Shown: positions 34,537 through 43,302 of the stretch, one piece after another
Layout: each line of letters begins with the position of its first letter
How positions within the stretch are numbered: position 1 is the stretch's first letter
Source: CAWBCI01 sp963787195
Lineage (GTDB): Bacteria > Bacteroidota > Bacteroidia > Bacteroidales > JAGOPY01
DNA: 64,000 nt
Direction: 5' to 3'
Assembly (NCBI GenBank): GCA_963787195.1
Contig: CAWBCI010000060.1
Span: forward strand, 62,001-126,000
Notes under the pieces: model-generated
Database searches by the model: none
What the model was told of the DNA's origin: nothing
The model's input: only the letters and a program-made list of their open reading frames with translations
Position numbers and translations under genes: made by a program

Positions 34537-35766
34537 CTAACTCATCGCGAGTATTGACTTCCGGATAATTTCAACTGCCTCATGGATTTGTTCTTCATTT
34601 ATTACCAGTGGAGGCGCAAAACGTATGATATGATCATGAGTTGGTTTAGCAAGTAAGCCGTTCTCAGCCATTTTCAAACAAACATCCCAGGCTGTTGTAT
34701 TATTTTTGGGACGGATCACAATCGCATTCAGGAGGCCTTTTCCCCTGACGATCTCAATCCGGTCGTTCTGAATCTTTTTAATCTCATCCCTGAATATCTT
34801 ACCAAGGCGTTCAGCATTCGCAGCTAATTTTTCGTCCCTTATTACTTCAAGGGCCGCAACGGCGACTTTCGCGGCTATTGGATTTCCGCCAAAGGTTGAT
34901 CCATGTTCACCCGGCTTGATGCACATCATTATCTCATCATTGGCAAGCACGGCAGAAATAGGGTAAACACCGCCTGAAAGGGCTTTTCCAAGGATCAGCA
35001 TATCCGGTTTCACATTTTCATGGTCACAGGCCAGCAATTTCCCGGTACGCGCAATTCCTGTCTGAACTTCATCTGCAATAAAGAGTACGTTTTTCTGTTT
35101 GCACATATCAGCGGCTTTTGCCAGATATCCTTCATCGGGAACAAAAACTCCTGCTTCGCCCTGTATGGGTTCTACCAGGAAACCAGCCACATCCGGGTCC
35201 TGAAGCGCCCCCTCTAAAGCCTTCAAATTGTTATAGGGTATAGTGATGAATCCCGGGGTATAAGGCCCAAAATCTTTTTTTGCATCCGGATCGGTCGACA
35301 TGGAAACAATGGTAATGGTACGGCCGTGAAAATTATTCTCACAAACGATGATTTTGGCTTTGTTCTCAGGTAAGCCCTTTTTCATATAAGCCCATTTACG
35401 GCAAAGCTTGAGGGCGGTTTCAACGCCTTCCGCACCACTATTCATCGGAAGCACTTTATCAAATCCAAAATATCCGGTGACAAATTTTTCATAAACCCCC
35501 AGAGTGTCATTGAAGAAAGCCCTGGAAGTGAGCGTCAGGGTTTTAGCCTGGTCAATCAGAGCCTGCACAATTTTAGGATGGCAGTGGCCCTGGTTCACGG
35601 CTGAATAAGCTGAAAGAAAATCAAAATACTTTTTCCCTTCCACATCCCAGACATATACACCTTCCCCGCGCGATAATACAACCGGTAAGGGATGATAATT
35701 GTGAGCTCCGTATTTATCTTCAAGTTCAATCGCCTTCTTCGAGCTAATTACATCTGTCAGTTCCAT
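34537..35766 (-). CDS. rocD: Ornithine aminotransferase
   Basis: This 409-residue class III PLP aminotransferase moves the delta-amino group of ornithine to 2-oxoglutarate. Diagnostic blocks are KYGAHNYHPLPVVLSRGEG (about 18-36), FFNDTLGVYEKFVTGYFG, MNSGAEGVETALKLCRKW (about 106-123), NNFHGRTI, DEVQTGIARTGKLLACDHE (about 223-241) and LGKALSGGVYPISAV with the PLP Lys. NYHPLPV separates ornithine aminotransferase from acetylornithine aminotransferases. It is monocistronic. A perfect minus-strand -7 box lies 43 bp upstream. Confidence 0.93.
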   Translation of the reverse strand: MELTDVISSKKAIELEDKYGAHNYHPLPVVLSRGEGVYVWDVEGKKYFDFLSAYSAVNQGHCHPKIVQALIDQAKTLTLTSRAFFNDTLGVYEKFVTGYFGFDKVLPMNSGAEGVETALKLCRKWAYMKKGLPENKAKIIVCENNFHGRTITIVSMSTDPDAKKDFGPYTPGFITIPYNNLKALEGALQDPDVAGFLVEPIQGEAGVFVPDEGYLAKAADMCKQKNVLFIADEVQTGIARTGKLLACDHENVKPDMLILGKALSGGVYPISAVLANDEIMMCIKPGEHGSTFGGNPIAAKVAVAALEVIRDEKLAANAERLGKIFRDEIKKIQNDRIEIVRGKGLLNAIVIRPKNNTTAWDVCLKMAENGLLAKPTHDHIIRFAPPLVINEEQIHEAVEIIRKSILAMS

Positions 35767-35808
35767 AAAATATTTATTTTTAATTAGAAATTAGTTATTT
35801 AAGCATTA

Positions 35809-35816
35809 CAAAGGTA
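35809..35816 (-). promoter_or_regulatory. Probable -7 box for rocD
   Basis: CAAAGGTA on the plus strand is TACCTTTG on the minus strand, matching TAnnTTTG. No good -33 TTTG lies 19-21 bp upstream, so only half of the promoter is supported. Confidence 0.35.
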
Positions 35817-35868
35817 GGTTTTTTAGAGGACTCCTAAGGATCGAGGGTAAATATTTAAGCTATCCGCA

Positions 35869-36044
35869 TAATGAACTACCCCTCGGCAAGCAGCGGGGTA
35901 TCTTAAGGAAATATCTCTTATTCGTCTCTAGATACGGGGAATTTAGTCCCATCAGATCCCGAATAAGACTTCGTCTTTTCGGGATCAATTCGACTAAAAA
36001 TTTTTTCTTCGCTTCGCTTGAAAAAATTGAGTCTCATTGATTAA
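35869..36044. repeat. Structured dispersed element, copy B (~176 bp)
   Basis: This is nearly identical to copy A at 10181-10357 from the GGCAAGCAGCGGGGTATC block onward. The differences cluster in two short loops (TCTCACGAGATG in A, TCTCTAGATACG in B) and in the left-end stem. Its right end TCATTGATTAAA contains the stop codon of the phospholipase D-family gene. The rest of the rocD upstream spacer holds nothing else I can name. Confidence 0.85.
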
Positions 36045-37117
36045 AGGAGATGGCGGAAAGGCAGTAAAAGCCATTCCACAAAGCGTTGCAGACGGTTCCT
36101 GTTAAGCCATTGTTCGTAACTGAATGGCTCTGATTCTGCAATGGTTAATTCAATATGCTTGTTCAATTGCCGGGCAACTTCTTCCTGCTTTCCAATTAAT
36201 ACAATTTCATGCATATACCTGAATGAACGGTAATCAAAATTGGGTGAGCCAATTGCCCAGATATTTCCATCGATCAGCATGGCCTTGGCATGCAGATTAG
36301 AAATTGTATAATACAGAAAGTTTATATTCTGAAGGTGCAAAGGGCCCAGGTACTTATTGCGGAGCAGATCAACCAGACGGATATCAGAATGTTTGGGAAG
36401 GATTACCGTAACTTTCACACCTCTTTTAGAAGCTTCTGTGAGGGCCCGTCTCAGAAAATATCCTGGTAGAAAATAAGGGGTCTCAATAAAGATATCCTTA
36501 CCAGCATTTTTAATTAGGTGAATGAATTTTTTATTGATCCTTTTTTTAGTGATAGATGGCACATCCCTTACAATTTCAAAATCATCATGACGGATCAGGC
36601 GGATATAAGCATTCTTTTCATAAAAATATTTATTATAAATTCTGAAATCCAGATTGAAGACTTTTTTGAATGAAACCGCAAGGTCCCCTTTTATCCGGAG
36701 CATCATCTCCCTCCAATTCATACAGTAATCGTTGATATTAGCCGACCCTATATAAGTGATAACATCATCGATTATGAGAAATTTACGATGGTTACGACGG
36801 TGGTTCTTGGTGAAAAAATCTATGAAAAATTTGATTTTTGTAAAAAACCTGACCTTCCCCCCTGCCTTGATCAGTTCAACAAAATAAGCTTCAGAAACTC
36901 CGGATCCCCAGGAATCGATCAGGAGCCGGACTTCAACTCCCTGCCTGGCTTTTTTGATCAATGCTTCCCGAAAACGATTCCCGATGCTATCATCATAATA
37001 TTTATAAACTTCCAGATAAATATAATGAGCAGCCTGACGAATATCCTCCAGCATCGATTCATAGAAATTCATCGGTACATCGAACAGTTTGTAATCAGCG
37101 GTTTCAGGGATACTCAT
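36041..37117 (-). CDS. Phospholipase D-family protein (cardiolipin synthase-like)
   Basis: This 358-residue protein has two HKD motifs: NHRKFLIIDD...GSANIND (about 108-128) and LHAKAMLIDGN...GSPNFDYRSF (about 272-296). This is the bipartite active site of phospholipase D/cardiolipin synthases, which join phosphatidyl groups or cleave phosphodiesters. It is shorter than the E. coli ClsA (~480) because the N-terminal membrane segments are absent, so it is closer to ClsB-type or generic PLD proteins. The C-terminus is amphipathic (VEWLLLPFRHLL). Its stop codon lies at the edge of repeat copy B. A possible promoter TTTG-N22-TAAATTTG lies 59 bp upstream on the minus strand. Confidence 0.86.
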   Translation of the reverse strand: MSIPETADYKLFDVPMNFYESMLEDIRQAAHYIYLEVYKYYDDSIGNRFREALIKKARQGVEVRLLIDSWGSGVSEAYFVELIKAGGKVRFFTKIKFFIDFFTKNHRRNHRKFLIIDDVITYIGSANINDYCMNWREMMLRIKGDLAVSFKKVFNLDFRIYNKYFYEKNAYIRLIRHDDFEIVRDVPSITKKRINKKFIHLIKNAGKDIFIETPYFLPGYFLRRALTEASKRGVKVTVILPKHSDIRLVDLLRNKYLGPLHLQNINFLYYTISNLHAKAMLIDGNIWAIGSPNFDYRSFRYMHEIVLIGKQEEVARQLNKHIELTIAESEPFSYEQWLNRNRLQRFVEWLLLPFRHLL

Positions 37118-37296
37118 ATGGTCTTATTTCATCATCATAAAGCCTTTATAATTAATTACTGCGACGATGGCATCGCAAATTTAGAAAAAAAGCGAATGAG
37201 TATTGCAAAGCATTTGCACCGGGCAGAATTAAATCCAGTATAGCAAGCTTCACAAATTTTCGCTTTTGCAACGAATTCTTAAAATCGTTCGCAGTC

Positions 37297-37327
37297 TTTG
37301 TCCTCTCAGCGATTAAGCTTACATTTG
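37297..37327 (+). promoter_or_regulatory. Promoter of yicC-gmk-nadD
   Basis: TTTG (37297-37300), exactly 19 bp, then TACATTTG (37320-37327): a perfect match to the Bacteroidota primary sigma consensus. The expected start point near 37333 leaves a short leader of about 14 nt. Confidence 0.75.
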
Positions 37328-37346
37328 TTAATCAATTTTTAGATTT

Positions 37347-38222
37347 ATGATTAAATCCATGACCGGATTTGGCAAGAGCCAGATCGACTTCAAAGAAAAG
37401 ACCATTACCATAGAGATCAAATCCCTCAACAGTAAACAACTTGACCTGGGAACCCGGATAGCCGGAACTTACCGCGAAAAAGAGCTGGACATCAGGAATA
37501 TTCTTAGCCAGCGCCTGGAAAGGGGTAAGATAGATTTCTTTTTGACGATGGAATATAAAGAAGGTGAAACCGCCTATACCCTAAATAAGAGCCTGGCATT
37601 AAAATATTATGAGCAACTGAAGGACCTGGCAGGTTCCATGTCGGATGATGAAAATCACAATTATTTATCCATAGTGGTTCGTCTGCCGGAAGTACTCAAA
37701 GCAGAAAAGGAAGAACTCAACGAAGAGGAATGGGAAGAAATTCTGAAAGGCCTTGAGGTTGCCCTGGCAAGGATTGAAGATTTCAGGCAGAAAGAAGGAA
37801 TGGCCCTCTTTTCCGATATGAAAATGAGGATAATGACTATAGTAAAATTACTCGAAGAAGTACCCCCTTTCGAAGAAAGCCGTATTCTTACCCTGCGTGA
37901 AAGGATCATGAATCAGGTGAATGAAGTATTTACCGGCGACAGTGTTGACCGGAACCGTTTTGAACAGGAAATGATTTATTATCTTGAAAAGTTGGATATC
38001 ACCGAAGAAAAAGTAAGACTGCGGAAGCATTGTGAATACTTTCTTGAAACCATGGAGAAGGAATCCTCCGCCGGGAAAAAACTTGGATTCATAAGCCAGG
38101 AGATAGGACGTGAGATCAATACCCTGGGTGCCAAAGCCAATGAAGTAAACATTCAGAAAATCGTCATACAAATGAAGGACGAACTGGAGAAAATCAAGGA
38201 ACAACTTTCGAATATATTATAG
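37347..38222 (+). CDS. yicC: YicC/YloC family endoribonuclease
   Basis: This 291-residue protein has the family start MIKSMTGFGKSQ and the end block KLGFISQEIGREINTLGAKANE (split at about 247-268). Relatives cut RNA in E. coli. A coiled-coil middle region (about 120-240) is rich in Glu and Lys. It is the first gene of an operon with gmk, whose ATG follows its stop codon directly, an arrangement widely conserved. Confidence 0.94.
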   Translation: MIKSMTGFGKSQIDFKEKTITIEIKSLNSKQLDLGTRIAGTYREKELDIRNILSQRLERGKIDFFLTMEYKEGETAYTLNKSLALKYYEQLKDLAGSMSDDENHNYLSIVVRLPEVLKAEKEELNEEEWEEILKGLEVALARIEDFRQKEGMALFSDMKMRIMTIVKLLEEVPPFEESRILTLRERIMNQVNEVFTGDSVDRNRFEQEMIYYLEKLDITEEKVRLRKHCEYFLETMEKESSAGKKLGFISQEIGREINTLGAKANEVNIQKIVIQMKDELEKIKEQLSNIL

Positions 38223-38792
38223 ATGGAAGGTAAGCTGGTGATAGTTTCTGCTCCCTCGGGCGCTGGCAAAACCACAATAGTGAAGCATCTCCTGGATTCC
38301 GGCCTGGAACTGGAGTTCTCCGTTTCAGCATGTAGCCGTCCCCCAAGGGAAAATGAAGTAAATGGGAAGGATTATTATTTTCTGACAGTAGACGAGTTCA
38401 GAGAAAAGATCTCGGCAGGTGAATTTCTGGAATGGCAGGAAGTATATGAAAATCAATATTACGGGACCCTCCGTTCCGAAGCCGAAAGGATTTGGAATAA
38501 AGGGCATCATATTATTTTTGATGTAGATGTAAAAGGGGGATTAAATCTGAAGAAATTATTTCCCAATTTATCCATAGCCCTTTTTATCATGCCCCCTACT
38601 TTTGAAGTTTTGGAAGAACGCCTCCGGAAAAGATCTACTGAAGATGAAGCCAGCCTCCGGAAAAGACTGGGAAAAGTCAGGGCTGAATTGGAATTTGCAA
38701 AAAACTTTGATCATATTATTGTAAACGATGTACTGGACAAAGCCAAAAAAGAGGCATTTGTGCTGGTCCACCAATTTCTTGAACACGTTTAG
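38223..38792 (+). CDS. gmk: Guanylate kinase
   Basis: This 189-residue enzyme phosphorylates GMP to GDP with ATP. The P-loop is APSGAGKTTIVKHLL (about 10-24). The GMP-binding SACSRPPRENEVNGKDYYFL follows, and the lid region RLRKRSTEDEASLRKRL is at about 132-148. Length and motifs are normal. It is translationally coupled to yicC. Confidence 0.97.
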   Translation: MEGKLVIVSAPSGAGKTTIVKHLLDSGLELEFSVSACSRPPRENEVNGKDYYFLTVDEFREKISAGEFLEWQEVYENQYYGTLRSEAERIWNKGHHIIFDVDVKGGLNLKKLFPNLSIALFIMPPTFEVLEERLRKRSTEDEASLRKRLGKVRAELEFAKNFDHIIVNDVLDKAKKEAFVLVHQFLEHV

Positions 38793-38795
38793 ATC

Positions 38796-39398
38796 ATGCA
38801 GAAGGCCCCTCTGAAATACAGGAAGAAAACCGGATTGTTTTTCGGGTCCTTTAACCCGATCCACATAGGGCATTTGATCATTGCAAATTATTTCCTGGAA
38901 TATTCGGATTTAGAAGAGGTCTGGCTTATAGTTTCCCCGCTGAATCCGCTGAAAGAAAAGAAAAGCCTGCTTGCCGATCATCATCGCTACGCCATGGTTC
39001 AGATAGCCGTGGAAGATGACAGTCGCCTGAAGGCATCCAATTTTGAATTCAATTTGCCAAAGCCTTCATATACCATTGATACACTGGTCAGGATGGAGGA
39101 AAAATATCCCGGAAATGAATTCATCCTCTTAGCTGGTTCGGATATCTTTCCTTCTTTCCACAAATGGAAGAACTATGAAGAGATCCTGAAAAATTATCAT
39201 CTTTATATATACTCCAGACCTGGTTATGAATTAGGTGAATACGAGGGTCATCCGCATGTTCAATTATTTAAATCACCTCTGATGGAGATATCCGCAAGTT
39301 TTATAAGGCAGGGACTGGCTGAAGGCAAGGACCTGCGATATTTCTTCCCCTGCAAAGTATATGATTACCTGAAGGAAATGCATTTTTACGAAAAATAA
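38796..39398 (+). CDS. nadD: Nicotinate-nucleotide adenylyltransferase
   Basis: This 200-residue enzyme of NAD synthesis adenylates nicotinate mononucleotide. The nucleotidyltransferase motif GSFNPIHIGHL is at about 17-27, SPLNPLKEKKSLLADHHR at about 48-65, and ISASFIRQGL near the end is the ISxxxxR motif. It starts 3 bp after gmk. Its stop TAA overlaps a -7-like TAACTTTG (39396-39403) that may serve the next gene. Confidence 0.95.
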   Translation: MQKAPLKYRKKTGLFFGSFNPIHIGHLIIANYFLEYSDLEEVWLIVSPLNPLKEKKSLLADHHRYAMVQIAVEDDSRLKASNFEFNLPKPSYTIDTLVRMEEKYPGNEFILLAGSDIFPSFHKWKNYEEILKNYHLYIYSRPGYELGEYEGHPHVQLFKSPLMEISASFIRQGLAEGKDLRYFFPCKVYDYLKEMHFYEK

Positions 39399-39475
39399 CT
39401 TTGCGTTTCTGTGTTGATGAAGCTGAAATATTTTTCATGCAGGCCGGAAATATTTCTCATCTTTGTAAAAGGTAT

Positions 39476-41242
39476 ATGAACAAGGAGCAAATCTTGAACC
39501 TGAAAAAAGCATTCCTGGCCGGTCATCTCTTGAACATGATGACTGCCATGATAATTATAACTGCATTATTATACAGTTGTGCTCATCCGGGATCGCCTGT
39601 TGGCGGGCCCAAGGATGAGACCCCTCCAAAATTGCTTTCTTCCAGTCCTCCCAATAATTCCACAAACTTTCATCAGGAAAAAATTATTCTGAATTTTGAT
39701 GAATTCATTCAACTGAAAGATCCTACAAAGGAAATCTTTATATCCCCTCCGGTAAAAACAAAACCGGATTATAAATTAGAAGGTAAGTCGCTGGTAGTCC
39801 GTTTTAAAGAACCCTTGCTCGACTCTGCCACTTATACAATTTATTTCGGAAATGCTATCGTGGATCTAACTGAAGGCAATGCCCTGTCAGACTTTGTCTA
39901 TGCTTTCTCCACCGGCCCGGTGATCGATTCTTTGAGCCTGCAAGGACAGGTTGTGAATGCCTTCAATCTTCAACCTGAGGATGAAGTCCTGGTGATGGTG
40001 TATCAAAATAATAATGATACACTTCCGCTAGATTCTCTTCCTCTGCATGTACTCCCTTTAAATGTCACCCGGACTTCTAAAGAAGGTGATTTCAGGCTCA
40101 GTAATTTGGCCTCGGGAAATTATAAGTTGATAGCCCTGCAGGATATGAATAATAATTATATCTATGATCAGCCTTCTGAAATGATTGGATTTCTCGATAG
40201 CCTGGTATCCCCGACTATTCCACTCAAAGATTCGACAATGAACCCTCCGGATTCAAATTCTGTCGACACCCTTGTTAATACGCCTCTTATTAATGCAGGA
40301 AAAGCTTCATCCTATGAAATATATCTTTTCCAGGAAGCAGATACGGTGCAACGATTATTGGGCACCAAGTTAATGAATGAGCATACGATTCAATTTATAT
40401 TTAAGGAAGCTGTCAGGGATTTAAAAATTATTCCCATGGATATTCCTGACACTAATAAATGGATGATAGAAGAATTCAGCCCAACGAAGGATACGGTGAT
40501 TTTATGGTTATTACCAGGATTACCCGATACGCTGGAAATAGCATTGCATGAGGGTGAAACTATCCGGGATACAAGCCGGTTTATTCTTAAACAAGCCGCT
40601 GAGACCGCGATTTTCAGAAAGAAAAAAACAGTAATCCCTGTGCTTGGGGTCAAAACGAACGTAAGTTCCAAAATGGACTTAAACAATGTATTAAAGCTCA
40701 CATTTTCAGCCCCTCTTGAAAAACACCCCTTCGACAGTCTGATCCTGAAAGAAGATTCCCTGCTTGTGAAACCAGTATATTCAATGCCCGATAGCTCAGG
40801 AAGAACCATTGAATTGCAGTATAAATGGGCAGAGAATAAAAATTATTCCCTCTTTATTCCGGATTCAAGCTTTGAAGATATTTACGGAAGTTATAATGAC
40901 AGTACGCTAATCCGTTTTAAAACTCCCTCACTGGATGATTACGGAACCCTCATCATGAATTATACAGGGGATTCAACCGGCACACAATACATTGTGCAGT
41001 TGATGAATGATAATGAAGTGGTTCTTAGACAGGATACTATAACAGACTCCCGGGTAATCCGCTATGATTATCTGAAGGCACAAAAATTCAAATTAAAAGC
41101 CATTGCGGATAAAAACCGCAATGGCCGTTGGGATACAGGAGATTATCGTAAACAAATCCTACCTGAACGTGTTTTTTATTTCCCTTCTGAAATCAGTGTA
41201 AGGGCAAATTGGGAAATTCAGGAAGAATGGAAACTCCAATAA
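39476..41242 (+). CDS. Ig-like (SbsA-type) domain lipoprotein
   Basis: From the ATG chosen here the protein is 588 residues long. The frame stays open upstream to a TTG at 39401, but AAAAGG sits 5 bp before this ATG and the signal peptide then reads correctly, ending in a lipobox LLYSC at about 31-35. An Ig-like domain follows (PPKLLSSSPPNNSTNF...ILNFDEFIQL...FISPP, about 49-100), as in SbsA-type surface proteins, then beta-rich sequence with a carboxypeptidase-regulatory-like part (LSNLASGNYKLIALQDMN). A second such stretch is near the C-terminus (FKLKAIADKNRNGRWDTGDY). It is probably an outer-membrane or periplasmic lipoprotein of unknown function, common in Bacteroidota. Confidence 0.82.
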   Translation: MNKEQILNLKKAFLAGHLLNMMTAMIIITALLYSCAHPGSPVGGPKDETPPKLLSSSPPNNSTNFHQEKIILNFDEFIQLKDPTKEIFISPPVKTKPDYKLEGKSLVVRFKEPLLDSATYTIYFGNAIVDLTEGNALSDFVYAFSTGPVIDSLSLQGQVVNAFNLQPEDEVLVMVYQNNNDTLPLDSLPLHVLPLNVTRTSKEGDFRLSNLASGNYKLIALQDMNNNYIYDQPSEMIGFLDSLVSPTIPLKDSTMNPPDSNSVDTLVNTPLINAGKASSYEIYLFQEADTVQRLLGTKLMNEHTIQFIFKEAVRDLKIIPMDIPDTNKWMIEEFSPTKDTVILWLLPGLPDTLEIALHEGETIRDTSRFILKQAAETAIFRKKKTVIPVLGVKTNVSSKMDLNNVLKLTFSAPLEKHPFDSLILKEDSLLVKPVYSMPDSSGRTIELQYKWAENKNYSLFIPDSSFEDIYGSYNDSTLIRFKTPSLDDYGTLIMNYTGDSTGTQYIVQLMNDNEVVLRQDTITDSRVIRYDYLKAQKFKLKAIADKNRNGRWDTGDYRKQILPERVFYFPSEISVRANWEIQEEWKLQ

Positions 41243-41253
41243 AATACTCCCTT

Positions 41254-41553
41254 TTAGTCTTCGTTACAACGATTAATACAATCGATAATTTCGGTGAGCA
41301 CCTGGCTCTTAAGCGCGTAGAAGATCTTTTTACCGTCGCGCTGTGAGGTAAGAATTCCCTTATTTTTAAGGATATTCAGGTGGTGAGAAGCGGCGGCCTG
41401 CTCTATCTTCAATTTTTTATAAATATCTGTAACACTCATTTTATTCCCGTTCTGTAGTAATTCAAGAATCGCTATCCTCATCGGGTGAGCCATGGCCCTC
41501 AGTTTGCTGGAAGCCATCTCTAGTTTGTCAATTTGAAGCTGCATTTTTGCCAT
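41254..41553 (-). CDS. ArsR-family winged-helix regulator
   Basis: This 99-residue repressor-type protein has the winged helix in the middle: AHPMRIAILELLQNG (22-36), VTDIYKKLKIEQAAASHHLNIL (split at 41-62) and wing TSQRDGKKIFYAL. I used the ATG at Met-Ala-Lys; the longer frame starts with TTG. The classical ArsR metal box (ELCVCDL) is absent, but Cys92 and Cys96 near the C-terminus (DCINRCNED) form a CxxxC that could sense a metal or redox state. An inverted repeat over its own promoter suggests autoregulation. The target genes are unknown. Confidence 0.88.
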   Translation of the reverse strand: MAKMQLQIDKLEMASSKLRAMAHPMRIAILELLQNGNKMSVTDIYKKLKIEQAAASHHLNILKNKGILTSQRDGKKIFYALKSQVLTEIIDCINRCNED

Positions 41554-41571
41554 AATTAAATAAATTTTCGG

Positions 41572-41618
41572 CAAAGATATGTAAAATATATATACAAGGC
41601 AAGTAAATATGTATATAT
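41572..41618 (-). promoter_or_regulatory. Promoter and inverted-repeat operator of the ArsR-type regulator
   Basis: On the minus strand the -7 box is TATCTTTG (plus 41572-41579) and a CTTG lies 20 bp upstream (41600-41603). The perfect inverted repeat ATATATAC (41588-41595), 15 bp, GTATATAT (41611-41618) spans the -33 region, a good place for a dimeric repressor. Confidence 0.5.
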
Positions 41619-41640
41619 CTTTCGCATATTCGCATATTTT

Positions 41641-43281
41641 TTAAGATTTTATAAATAAAGAAGTGAAATCAAATTTATTTCCGTCAAACAGACCTTTATC
41701 GCTAAGTTTCAATTCAGGAATAACCAGCAGGGCCATAAAGGAAAGTGTCATGAAAGGTGCTCTTAACTGGCTCCCAAATTCTTTTGCCCTGCCATCCATC
41801 TTTTCGTAAGCCGCTGCTACCTCGAACCCGTCTTTATCCGACATAAGTCCGGCAACTGGCAGCGGAAGCAAATCCACTTTTCTTCCTTCCACACAGCAAA
41901 TACCTCCCTTACTTTCAATGAGCGCATTTACGGCTCTTATAATTTCTTCATCCGTTGTACCCACCGCAATGATATTATGACTGTCGTGCGCCACAGTGGA
42001 AGCAATGGCCCCTTTTTTCAGTCCGAAACTCTTTACAAAAGCCACGGCAGGTGGGGCCGGATTATAACGGTTCAGAACTATCATTTTCAGGACATCCTGT
42101 TCCGCTTTACTTACCAAATTTCCATCACTCTGACTAAGCATTTCCGGAACATCATGAGTAATGAGCTGACCTTCCAAAGCTTCAATCACGCGAATCTTAT
42201 TTCCCGCAGGAAAAACCGCGATGTCTTCGGTCCTTATCTGATTGGCATTGAATTTATTCGGCTGTTCTTCCGGAACAGAATCTATTAAGGTTTTTCCCAT
42301 GCTTGCAACCAGCATTCCATCTACAAAAGTCTCCTGCACATTGAAATCTTCCAGGTTATCCACAAGGATAAAGTCAGCTGCATCTTCTTGTTGTAACAAG
42401 CCAACTTCCAGCCCATAATGTTTCACCGGGTTCAGGATACAGCTTCGGAGTACAACGAGAGGGTCATATCCTTTGGCAATGGCCCTTTTCACGATGTCGT
42501 TCATATGCCGCCTTTCCAAATCATCCGGATGCCGGTCATCGGAACAGAACATGACCTTATCTGCATGATCTTTCAGCAGATTAACCAGGGCATCAAAATT
42601 CCGGGCAGCGCTTCCCTCCCTGATGAGTATCTTCATGCCATAACGGATCTTCTCCAGTGCTTCCTCCATGGTAAAACATTCATGATCGGTACTGATACCG
42701 GCTTCTATGTATCGCCTTGCATCCTCTCCCAGAACACCGGGGGCATGTCCGTCAACCGGCTTATTGTATTTTTTGGCAAGAGCGAGTTTCGAAAGAACTT
42801 CTTTATCTCCGAAGAGAACTCCCGGAAAGTTCATCATTTCCGACATATACTTGATCTCCGGCATCCGCATAAGTTCCTCCGTTTCTTCTACTCCAAGCCT
42901 TGCCCCGGCGGTTTCAAAAACTGTAGCCGGAACACAGGAAGATGCCCCGAAAAAGAATTTAAAAGGTACCTTATTCCCATTACGGATCATGAATTTGATC
43001 CCTTCCACTCCTAAAACATTGGCAATCTCATGGGGATCAGAAACTGTGGCCACAGTTCCGTGACGAACGGCCAAACGTGCAAATTCGGAAGGGATCAGCA
43101 TAGAACTTTCGATGTGGATATGCGCATCGATCAGTCCGGGAAGCACATAGCAATTTTCTTTGACAGCCTCCTCTTTTACTGAAATGATTTTTCCGTTTAC
43201 AACTTTGATTGTCCCCGGAAATATCCTCATTTGCACTAAATCCACTATATTACCGGAGCGGGTAAAGGATGTATTTTCCAT
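41641..43281 (-). CDS. ade: Adenine deaminase
   Basis: This 546-residue amidohydrolase-superfamily enzyme converts adenine to hypoxanthine in purine salvage. It has the metal-binding GLIDAHIHIESSML (about 49-62), DPHEIANVLG (about 82-91), HAPGVLGEDARRY and FCSDDRHPDDL (about 243-253). The C-terminal Ade-specific domain includes TVAHDSHNIIAVGTTDEEI (about 425-443), RKVDLLPLPVAGLMSD and a last PFMTLSFMALLVIPELKLSDKG run. The length matches the family. It lies 21 bp after rlmN. The upstream purC and phosphorylase genes are in a separate locus. Confidence 0.95.
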   Translation of the reverse strand: MENTSFTRSGNIVDLVQMRIFPGTIKVVNGKIISVKEEAVKENCYVLPGLIDAHIHIESSMLIPSEFARLAVRHGTVATVSDPHEIANVLGVEGIKFMIRNGNKVPFKFFFGASSCVPATVFETAGARLGVEETEELMRMPEIKYMSEMMNFPGVLFGDKEVLSKLALAKKYNKPVDGHAPGVLGEDARRYIEAGISTDHECFTMEEALEKIRYGMKILIREGSAARNFDALVNLLKDHADKVMFCSDDRHPDDLERRHMNDIVKRAIAKGYDPLVVLRSCILNPVKHYGLEVGLLQQEDAADFILVDNLEDFNVQETFVDGMLVASMGKTLIDSVPEEQPNKFNANQIRTEDIAVFPAGNKIRVIEALEGQLITHDVPEMLSQSDGNLVSKAEQDVLKMIVLNRYNPAPPAVAFVKSFGLKKGAIASTVAHDSHNIIAVGTTDEEIIRAVNALIESKGGICCVEGRKVDLLPLPVAGLMSDKDGFEVAAAYEKMDGRAKEFGSQLRAPFMTLSFMALLVIPELKLSDKGLFDGNKFDFTSLFIKS

Positions 43282-43302
43282 AAGATTATTATTAATCAGA
43301 TT

